Shown here in pieces: positions 17,526 through 24,795 of a DNA stretch of 64,000 bases. Source of the DNA: Marinicauda salina (GTDB taxonomy: Bacteria > Pseudomonadota > Alphaproteobacteria > Caulobacterales > Maricaulaceae); the NCBI RefSeq assembly GCF_003122085.1, contig NZ_QEXV01000004.1, forward strand, positions 224,631-288,630. The letters run 5' to 3'. The notes beneath the pieces are model-generated. The model made no database searches and was not told where the DNA came from. It was given only the letters and a program-made list of their open reading frames with translations. Both the position numbers and the translations under genes were made by a program. Position 1 is the first letter of the stretch. Each line of letters starts with the position of its first letter.

Positions 17526-19005
17526 TGCGCTCTCCGTCCTCGCGGCAGACGCGCAGCACCTCGGCGAGGCTCGTCTCGCCGGCGAGCGCCAGCTTCATCC
17601 CGGCCTCGTACAGCGTGTCGCGGTCCTGGAAGGCGTGGCGGGCGAGATCTGTCTCGCGCGCGTCGTCGTGGATCAGCGTGCGCATCGCCTCGTCGATCAT
17701 GACGACCTCGTAGACGCCTCGGCGACCGGCGTAGCCGAGCTGCTTGCAATGCTCGCAGCCGACCGGGCGATAAAGCGTGACCGGCTCGTCGGGGCCGACT
17801 CCGAGCAGGCCGCGCTCGGCCTCGTCGGGCGCGACCGCCTCCTTGCAGTGATCGCACAGCCGGCGAACGAGGCGCTGGGCGACGATGGCCGACAGCGTCG
17901 AGGCCAGCAAATAGCTCTCCAGCCCCATGTCGCGCAGGCGCGCGATCGCGGCGACGGCCGAGTTCGTGTGCACCGTCGACAGAACGAGGTGGCCCGTGAG
18001 CGAGGCCTGCACGGCGATCTCGGCGGTCTCGACGTCGCGGATCTCGCCGACCATCACCACGTCCGGGTCCTGGCGCAGGATGGCGCGTAGACCGGCGGCG
18101 AAGGTCATGCCGACCTTGGAATTGACCTGGGTCTGGCCGACGCCGGGCACGGCGTATTCTACGGGATCCTCGACGGTGAGGATGTTGCGGGTCTGGTCGT
18201 TGAGCAGGTTGAGCCCGGCGTAGAGCGTGGTCGTCTTGCCCGCCCCGGTCGGGCCGGTGACGAGCACGATGCCGTTGGGCTGAGCGAGCGCGCGCCTGAA
18301 ATCGGCGAGCGCGTCGGGCGCCATGCCGAGCTCGTCGAGGCTGAACTGGGCGCTCTCCTTGTCGAGCAGGCGCAGCACGACCCGCTCGCCGTAGCGCGAG
18401 GGCAGGGTGGAGACGCGCACGTCGATCGCCTTGCCGCCGAGCGAGAGCGACAGCCGGCCGTCCTGGGGAATGCGCTTTTCCGCGATGTCGAGGCGGGCCA
18501 TGACCTTGATGCGGCTGACAAGCGGCGAGGCGACGCGCGGCGACAGCGAGACGGTCTCCTGCAGCACGCCGTCGACGCGGAAGCGGACCGAGACGCGCTC
18601 CTCGAAGGGCTCGACATGGATGTCGGACGCCGACAGGCGGACGGCCTCGGCGATCAGCCCGTTGATGAGGCGGATGATCGGCGCGTCCGATGCGCTGTCG
18701 AGCAGGTCCTCGGTCCTGGGAATTTCATCGATCAGCCGCGACAGGCTTTCGGAGGCGGCCGGGTCGTCCTCGTCCTCGAGCGCGGCGTCGATGCCGTCGA
18801 AGGAGTAAAGCTCCGACAGCGCGCGGTCATAGGCCTTCGCGTCGCACGCCTCGACGGGATGGGCCGCGCCGGCGGCGCGGCGCGCCTCGACCAGCGCCAG
18901 CGGGTCGGCGCCTTCGCGCATCAGGAAGACCGGCGCGTCGCCGGGGCGCACGACGACGCCGCGCTCCTTGGCGAACCCGTAGGCGATGGGCGTGCGCTCA
19001 CTCAT
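17512..19005 (-). CDS. gspE: Type II secretion system ATPase E
   Basis: A 497-residue secretion ATPase. Walker A is GPTGAGKTTTLYAGL near residue 250, followed by the Asp box (NILTVEDPVEYAVPGVGQTQ), Walker B (RQDPDVVMVGEIRD) and His box (GHLVLSTVHTN). The tetracysteine zinc module appears as CDHCKEA and CEHCKQ. The N-terminal domain is shorter than in E. coli/Vibrio GspE. It drives pseudopilus assembly from the cytoplasm. Its start overlaps gspD by eight bases and its end overlaps gspF by 14. Confidence 0.97.
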   Translation of the reverse strand: MSERTPIAYGFAKERGVVVRPGDAPVFLMREGADPLALVEARRAAGAAHPVEACDAKAYDRALSELYSFDGIDAALEDEDDPAASESLSRLIDEIPRTEDLLDSASDAPIIRLINGLIAEAVRLSASDIHVEPFEERVSVRFRVDGVLQETVSLSPRVASPLVSRIKVMARLDIAEKRIPQDGRLSLSLGGKAIDVRVSTLPSRYGERVVLRLLDKESAQFSLDELGMAPDALADFRRALAQPNGIVLVTGPTGAGKTTTLYAGLNLLNDQTRNILTVEDPVEYAVPGVGQTQVNSKVGMTFAAGLRAILRQDPDVVMVGEIRDVETAEIAVQASLTGHLVLSTVHTNSAVAAIARLRDMGLESYLLASTLSAIVAQRLVRRLCDHCKEAVAPDEAERGLLGVGPDEPVTLYRPVGCEHCKQLGYAGRRGVYEVVMIDEAMRTLIHDDARETDLARHAFQDRDTLYEAGMKLALAGETSLAEVLRVCREDGERNAGV

Positions 19006-21022
19006 CCGCAGCCTCGTCGGCGCGATCGGGAAGCGCCCGGTCGAACGGCGCCTCGCCGTCCATCATCATATCGACGATGTCCTCGAGGCTCGAGCTGCGC
19101 CCGCGGGTCGCCGCCCGCTGCGCCGCCGTCATCGACGTGTAGTTCTGGCGGGTCACCTCGCGCATGTCCTCGGCCGAGCGGATGATCTGCGGGCGGATGA
19201 ACACCATCAGGTTGCGCCGCTGCTCGCTCTGGCTCTCGTTGCGGAACAGCCGGCCCACGCCGGGGATGTCGCCGAGCACGGGCACGGAATCGTCGCTGAA
19301 CTGCTGATCGTTCTCGATCAGGCCGCCGAGCACGATGATCTCGCCGTCGTCGGCGAGCACCGTGGTCTGGATCTCGCGCTGGTTGGTGATCAGCTCCTGG
19401 AAGCTGGCGCTGACCGGTCCGGCGATCGAGGAGACCTCCTGGCGGATCGTCAGGCGGATCGTGTCGCCCTCGTTGATCTGGGGCGTCACGTCGAGCTGGA
19501 CCCCGACCTCCTGGCGCTCGATCGTGCGGAACGGGTTGGTGTTGTTCGATCCGAGCGCCTCGCCGGTCGTGATCGGGATCTGCTGGCCGACGAGGATCGA
19601 GGCCTCCTCGTTGTCGAGCACCGTCACCGACGGCTTCGAGAGCACGTTGGAGTCGGTGTCCGTCTCGAGCGCGTTGAGGATGAGGCCGAACAGCGTGCCG
19701 TCGTCCGACTGGCCGCCGACGCCGAGCACGCCGCCGCGGCTGCCGAGCAGCGAGGCGATCGCGACCTGGCGCAGCGAGATCGAGCCGGTCGCGCCCTCAT
19801 CGTCCTCGTCGACCTCGGCGAGGGCGCCGGTGAGCGCGAGCAGGTCGACATTATTGCCGCCGAAGCGGGAGTAGGAGAACGGCACCGCGTCGTCGCCGTC
19901 GCCGGCGACGAGGTACTGGACGCCGAGCTCGCGGGCGGCGGTGTCGGAGATCTCCACGATGATCGCCTCGATCATCACCTGCGGCCGGCGGATGTCGAGC
20001 CGGCCGATGACGAGATCGAGCTCGCGCAGCGTGTCCGGGTCGCCGTTGACGATGATCGCGTTGGTCGCGCGGTGGAAGGCGATCGACGTGCGCGGGTCGG
20101 ACGAGTCTCCGCCCTGGCCGGGATCGATGAGCTGGGCGAACTGTTCGAGGATCGGCAGCAGCTGGGCGCCGTCGGCGTGGTTGAGATAGATCACGCGGAA
20201 GGTCTGGCTCGAGCGGCTGACCGCATCGACCCGGCGCGCCAGCGAGATCATTTCCGCGACTTCGTCGGCGTCGCCGCGCAGCAGGATCGAGTTCGACGCC
20301 GGCACCGCGGCGATGGTCACGCCGTAGCGGCTGGAGTCCTCGCCGGCGATCGTGCTTGCGCGCATGCGCTCGAGGATGCGGCTCATCTCCTCGGCGGAGA
20401 CGTTCTCCAGCGCGACCATCTCGACGACCGACGTGTCGCGGTCCATCGCGCGCAGCACGTCTTCGATCGCGTCGACGTTCGAGCTGTAATCGACGATCAC
20501 GACGAGATTGCCCGTATCCGAGGCGTTCACCGCGCCCGAGGGGCTGACGAGCGGCCCGACCGAGCGGATCGCCTCGCGCGCGCCGATATTCCCCAGCCGG
20601 ACGACCGAGGTGAGGAAGACGTCGTCCCCGCGCTCGCCCCGGCTCGGGGCGCCGGTGCGCGCGCCTTCCTGCTCGGGCACGATCTGGAACACGCCCGGCG
20701 CCGTGCGGACGGCGGCGAAGCCGTGCGTGCGCAGCGTCGACAGGAAAACCTGGAACACCTCGGCCTCGCTCAATGCGCTCTGCGAGGTGATCGTGACCGT
20801 GCCGCGGACCTCCGGATCCACGATGAAGGTATAGCCGGTCACGATGGACACGTCGTCGATGAAGGCCTGGATGTCGGCGTTGCGGAAATTCAGCGTGTGG
20901 CCGGTCTCGGTTTCGGCCTGGACGAGCGCGGCGCGGGCCGGCGAAGCCGTCGGGCCGAAGACCGTCGATGCGACGAGGAGCAGCAGCGCGCCGCCCGTCC
21001 GGGCGAGAAGTTGGATCGTCAT
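18998..21022 (-). CDS. gspD: Type II secretion system secretin D
   Basis: A 674-residue outer-membrane secretin with a cleavable signal (MTIQLLARTGGALLLLVAST). The N0 domain opens with TLNFRNADIQAFIDDVSIVTGYTF, then N1-N3 repeats with VEMVALENVSAEEMSRILE and FRVIYLNHADGAQLLPILEQF. The secretin core holds VPVLGDIPGVGRLFRNE and RRNLMVFIRPQII. An unusual acidic insert lies in the N3-to-secretin region (EVDEDDEGATG). The C-terminal S-domain is short and acidic. Forms the 15-mer exit channel. Overlaps gspC by four and gspE by eight bases. Confidence 0.96.
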   Translation of the reverse strand: MTIQLLARTGGALLLLVASTVFGPTASPARAALVQAETETGHTLNFRNADIQAFIDDVSIVTGYTFIVDPEVRGTVTITSQSALSEAEVFQVFLSTLRTHGFAAVRTAPGVFQIVPEQEGARTGAPSRGERGDDVFLTSVVRLGNIGAREAIRSVGPLVSPSGAVNASDTGNLVVIVDYSSNVDAIEDVLRAMDRDTSVVEMVALENVSAEEMSRILERMRASTIAGEDSSRYGVTIAAVPASNSILLRGDADEVAEMISLARRVDAVSRSSQTFRVIYLNHADGAQLLPILEQFAQLIDPGQGGDSSDPRTSIAFHRATNAIIVNGDPDTLRELDLVIGRLDIRRPQVMIEAIIVEISDTAARELGVQYLVAGDGDDAVPFSYSRFGGNNVDLLALTGALAEVDEDDEGATGSISLRQVAIASLLGSRGGVLGVGGQSDDGTLFGLILNALETDTDSNVLSKPSVTVLDNEEASILVGQQIPITTGEALGSNNTNPFRTIERQEVGVQLDVTPQINEGDTIRLTIRQEVSSIAGPVSASFQELITNQREIQTTVLADDGEIIVLGGLIENDQQFSDDSVPVLGDIPGVGRLFRNESQSEQRRNLMVFIRPQIIRSAEDMREVTRQNYTSMTAAQRAATRGRSSSLEDIVDMMMDGEAPFDRALPDRADEAADE

Positions 21023-21960
21023 CTCAAGCGTACCTCGATTGTCTGGCTCTCGCCGTCGCGCAGGACGGTGAAGCGCGCCTCGGAGGCCTCGGCGAGCTCC
21101 TCCAGAACCTCCAGGGTGTTGACCGAGCCCGCAAGGGCGCGGCCATTGACGGACGTGATGATGTCGCCGGTTCGGAGCCCGGTCGCGTCCAGCAGGGCCG
21201 GATCGCTCTCGGCGAGGATGCGGTAGCCGCGCGCGTCGGCGGTTTCCTCGACCGGGGCCAGGCGCAAGCCGCGGACCCAGTCCTCCTCGCTCAGCCCGCC
21301 CGCCGCGCGCGGTCCCGGCGCACGGGATTCCGCCTCTGCGGCTGGCGGCTCGGCGCCGGGCTGCAGGAAGGATGTGCTGCGGGCCGATTGCTCGCGCAGG
21401 AACAGGCTCTCGCGATTGCCGCGCCGATTGATGATGACGCGGTCGGCGTAGACGGCCTCGAGCGTGACGTTCGGCGCGATCTCGCCGCCGATCGCCACGG
21501 TGCGCTGGCCCTCCTGCGGGGTCTGGACGACCGCCGCGCCGGATTGCGGGGTCGGGCCGCGGCGCACGCCCCGAAGCGTGAGATCGAGCTGGGTCTCGGG
21601 CGCGGACTCCACCGGGTCGACCTCCGCTTCGAACGCGGCCGACGCGAACAGGCGGCCCTCGGCCAGGATCGTCAGGTCGGTCGGCGCCTCGTCGGTCGCC
21701 AGGCGCGCGGAGGGCGCGACCATGTCGGCCGATAGGCGGTCGATCTCCCCGCCATAGATCCCGAACCAGACGGCGCGGGCCAGCAGCATGGCGATGACCG
21801 CGACCAGGGCGAGCTCGACCGCGCCACGGGCCAGCGCCGTGAAACGGCGCGGCGCTCCGCGGCGGTTTTGTGTCCGCCCCGTGTCAGCGGCGATGCGCGC
21901 CGTCGCCTGCTCGTCTCTCCTCAGCGCCTTCAGTTTCGCCTCCAGGCGTTCCGGACGCAC
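21019..21960 (-). CDS. gspC: Type II secretion system protein C with PDZ domain
   Basis: A 313-residue bitopic protein: cytoplasmic basic N-terminus, one span (LALVAVIAMLLARAVWFGIY), a homology-region domain (LDLTLRGVRR ... YADRVIINRRGNRESLFL) and a C-terminal PDZ domain (DPALLDATGLRTGDIITSVN). It links the inner platform to GspD. Translation seems to start at GTG (21960), because no nearby ATG exists and ribosome signals are weak. First gene of the gsp set, 62 bases after the TonB receptor gene with a GC-rich hairpin between. Confidence 0.92.
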   Translation of the reverse strand: MRPERLEAKLKALRRDEQATARIAADTGRTQNRRGAPRRFTALARGAVELALVAVIAMLLARAVWFGIYGGEIDRLSADMVAPSARLATDEAPTDLTILAEGRLFASAAFEAEVDPVESAPETQLDLTLRGVRRGPTPQSGAAVVQTPQEGQRTVAIGGEIAPNVTLEAVYADRVIINRRGNRESLFLREQSARSTSFLQPGAEPPAAEAESRAPGPRAAGGLSEEDWVRGLRLAPVEETADARGYRILAESDPALLDATGLRTGDIITSVNGRALAGSVNTLEVLEELAEASEARFTVLRDGESQTIEVRLR

Positions 21961-21963
21961 GGA

Positions 21964-21988
21964 GCGGGCCCCCCGGAGGAGGGCCCGC
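21964..21988 (-). terminator. GC-rich hairpin between the TonB receptor gene and gspC
   Basis: Arms GCGGGCCC (21964-21971) and GGGCCCGC (21981-21988) pair perfectly over 8 bp with a nine-base loop. No T-tract follows on the minus strand, so it is not a clear intrinsic terminator. It ends three bases before the gspC start and could cover its ribosome site or attenuate read-through from the receptor gene. Confidence 0.45.
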
Positions 21989-22022
21989 CCGCGCAGTCCT
22001 GGCTTCGACTGTCGGGGACCGG

Positions 22023-24719
22023 TCAGAAGGTCCGCGACAGGTTGATCGAGAACGTCGTCCCGATCTCGTAGGAATCGACCTCGATCGAGCTGTTCCCGGC
22101 CGACTGCGTGGCGACGTAATCCTCGCCTAGCAAGTTGCGGACCGCAAAGCGAACGTTTGCGATCTCGCGGCCGCGGAACTCGAGCTCGCGGCTATGCACG
22201 AAATCGAGCATGACCGGCGGCTCCTCGACCACCTCGGGCAGACCGACGGCGAGGTTCTGCAGCGCCCGCGTCCGCTCGCCGGTGAAGTTCACCAGGAACG
22301 CGGTCCGGCGACCGGCGGCGGGTTCCTCCCAGCCGATTTGCAGGTTGGCGAGGTGCTCGGACTGACCCTGGAGCGTCTGGCCGTCCGCGATGAAGCCCGA
22401 GGCCGGCGCCGTTGCGGCGACGGCTTCGCCGCCCGCCGGCTCGGACAGGATCACCGTGTCGCCGTCGCCCGCCGCCATCGAGGAGTCGGTGAAGGTGTAG
22501 TTGGCCTTCACGAACACCTCGGCGTCGTCCCAGAACGCCGCCTCGAAGCGGTCGGAGAAGTCGAAACGCTTCTCGAACTCGACCTCGAAGCCCGTCAGCT
22601 CGGCCGACGGCGCGTTCAGGAACGAGGTCGCCAGCGTTTCGCCTTCACGCAGGATGTACTCCACGACCGGCGATTCCAGCTCCTTGTAGAAGAGACCGGC
22701 GGTGAAGAACTGGTCCCGACCGAAATACCATTCGAAGCGGGCGTCGAAATTGGTGATTTCGGTGTTGGTCAGGAACGGGTTGCCGCGGAAGCGCTCGTCG
22801 GTCTCGGTGTTGAAGAAGGTCGTCGGACCGAGTTCGCGGAATTGCGGCCGGGCGATCGTCTCCGAGTAGCCGAGGCGAAGCTGCATGTTCTCGGCGAACG
22901 TCCAGGTGAGCGTCACGGCCGGAAGCGCATAGTCCTCCGAGATGAAGCCCTCGTTGTCGCCGAAATCGGACGCGTCGAGGATCGGCAGGTTGTAGGTGTC
23001 CACAGTCTGCTCGCCGTCCTCGAAGCGCACGCCGGCGGCGGCCCGAAGGAACGGCGTCAGCGCGACGTCGGTCGAGATGTAGCCGGCCTCGACCTCGAGA
23101 TCGCCCCGATAGGCTTCCGGGCTCAGCGAGCCGCCCACCTCGGTCAGCCGGAAGCGGCTGTCGAGAATGTTCTGGTCGGCGAAGATGTAATCGATCCGGC
23201 TGCCGCGCAGATCGGCCGGGATGGAGCCGAAGAAGCGGAATTCCCGCGCGAACGCGACGCGCTCCTTGTCCATCCGGTTGTAGCCGGCGCTCCATTCCCA
23301 ATCCATGCCGCCGAGCGTGACGGGCAGCGTGACGTCGAAGCCGATGTCGTCGGTGACGTCGTCGACGCGGCTGAAGGTGATGGTGTTGCCGTCGCCGGAA
23401 TTGCGGAGCAGGAAGTCGCCCGCGTAGCGGGAGTCGCCAAGCAGCTCGAAATTGTCGCCGATGGCGGATTCGTCGCCGTCGAACTCGTAGAAGGCGCGAC
23501 GCTGGTTCGGGGCGTAGCGCGAGGCGTCGGACGTCGCCGCCCGCCACTCGACGTTCAGGCCCTCGCCCAGGTCGAACGTGTGATCGCCCGACAGCTGGTA
23601 GGTGTAGACCTGACGCTCGAACCAGGCGTTGGCGTCGTTGCGCACCAGCGAGTCCAGGTCGTCGTCCCGGCCGAGCAGGCTCGACGTCTCCTTTTCGGTC
23701 GAGCGCAGGACCAGGGCGAGCGCCTGGACCTCGTGCTCGCCGAACTCGACGCCGAGATTGAACATGCCGTTGGTCTCGACGGTGTTCGCCGTCGAGGTGC
23801 GGGCGAACTGGGACCTCGGCGTGAGGCCGCCGGACGAGACGCGCGCCTTGCCGCGACGGCCGATTTCCGTCTGCCACGAATTGTCGTAGCCGACCGCGGC
23901 GAGGACGCCGACCGAGAAGTTGTCGAAGTCGAACCGGTCGCCGGCGCTCAACGAGAAGCCCGCGTCGCCCGGGATCTGTTCCTCGAACTGAACCCAGAGC
24001 CGCGAGTTCTCCAGATTGCGGCCGATCTCGGCGAGTTCGACCGGGTCCTGCTCGGAGGGGCCGATATTCTCGGTCAGAAGGATGTCCGCGAACTGTGCGG
24101 GCCAGTCGCGGGTGCCGTCCTCGAAGCCGGTCCAGTCGTCGTCGCCGCCGTCATACGTGAGGCCTTCGTCGAAGCTCGTGATGGTGTCGGCCGCGAAACT
24201 GACGCCGACTTCGAGAAAGCGCTCTTCAGGCAGCGCCGAAGTTTCGATCTCGACGAGACCGCCGCCGAACTCGCCGGGGAAGCGCGGCGAGTAGGTCTTC
24301 TGGACGAGCGTGTTGCTGATCAGGCTGGTCGGAAACAGGTCCAGGGGGACGGCCCGGCGGAGCGGCTCCGGGCTCGCCAGGGGCGAGCCGTTGATCAGCG
24401 TGTTCGAGTAGCGCTCGTTGAGGCCGCGCACGACGACATAGCGCCCCTCGGAGACCGACAGGCCCGTGACGCGTCCCAGCGCCGAGGCGATGTCGGAGTC
24501 GCCGGTGGTGACGATGTCGTCGATGGAGAGGAAGCTCGAGACTTCCGACGTCGCCCGCTTGTCGTCGGGAACGTACTGGTAGCGCACGACGATGACGTCG
24601 TCGGTCTGGGTCGGTGCGGACGCCGACGGATCGGCCTCCTGCGCCCAGGCGGCGCTGGCGGGGACCAGGACGGTCGATGCCAGCAGGGCCGCCGAGAGCG
24701 CGATGCGGTGATGGTTCAT
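22023..24719 (-). CDS. TonB-dependent outer-membrane receptor
   Basis: An 898-residue receptor with signal peptide MNHHRIALSAALLASTVLVP...AWAQ, a plug domain (DIASALGRVTGLSVSEGRYV, VVRGLNERYSNTLINGSPLA, GEFGGGLVEIET) and a large beta-barrel ending in the terminal phenylalanine (FSINLSRTF) required for insertion by BAM. The plug lacks an obvious TonB-box consensus. A GGGGAT ribosome site favours the ATG at 24719 over the one at 24731. It lies between the ElpS-like lipoprotein and the T2SS genes, so the three probably act on one nutrient, plausibly a phosphorus source; the ligand is not visible. Confidence 0.92.
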   Translation of the reverse strand: MNHHRIALSAALLASTVLVPASAAWAQEADPSASAPTQTDDVIVVRYQYVPDDKRATSEVSSFLSIDDIVTTGDSDIASALGRVTGLSVSEGRYVVVRGLNERYSNTLINGSPLASPEPLRRAVPLDLFPTSLISNTLVQKTYSPRFPGEFGGGLVEIETSALPEERFLEVGVSFAADTITSFDEGLTYDGGDDDWTGFEDGTRDWPAQFADILLTENIGPSEQDPVELAEIGRNLENSRLWVQFEEQIPGDAGFSLSAGDRFDFDNFSVGVLAAVGYDNSWQTEIGRRGKARVSSGGLTPRSQFARTSTANTVETNGMFNLGVEFGEHEVQALALVLRSTEKETSSLLGRDDDLDSLVRNDANAWFERQVYTYQLSGDHTFDLGEGLNVEWRAATSDASRYAPNQRRAFYEFDGDESAIGDNFELLGDSRYAGDFLLRNSGDGNTITFSRVDDVTDDIGFDVTLPVTLGGMDWEWSAGYNRMDKERVAFAREFRFFGSIPADLRGSRIDYIFADQNILDSRFRLTEVGGSLSPEAYRGDLEVEAGYISTDVALTPFLRAAAGVRFEDGEQTVDTYNLPILDASDFGDNEGFISEDYALPAVTLTWTFAENMQLRLGYSETIARPQFRELGPTTFFNTETDERFRGNPFLTNTEITNFDARFEWYFGRDQFFTAGLFYKELESPVVEYILREGETLATSFLNAPSAELTGFEVEFEKRFDFSDRFEAAFWDDAEVFVKANYTFTDSSMAAGDGDTVILSEPAGGEAVAATAPASGFIADGQTLQGQSEHLANLQIGWEEPAAGRRTAFLVNFTGERTRALQNLAVGLPEVVEEPPVMLDFVHSRELEFRGREIANVRFAVRNLLGEDYVATQSAGNSSIEVDSYEIGTTFSINLSRTF

Positions 24720-24762
24720 TGGTATCCCCAATCGCTTTGCTTCGCTGACGCGAGAGCGGGGA

Positions 24763-24783
24763 CCCGGCCGGAGACCGGCCGGG
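24763..24783 (-). terminator. Strong hairpin between the lipoprotein and TonB receptor genes
   Basis: A perfect inverted repeat, CCCGGCCGG (24763-24771) and CCGGCCGGG (24775-24783), with a three-base loop lies 12 bases after the lipoprotein stop and 44 before the receptor start. It lacks a U-tract. It could stabilise the upstream mRNA or cause partial termination, giving more lipoprotein than receptor. Confidence 0.5.
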
Positions 24784-24795
24784 CCCGGCGCGCCC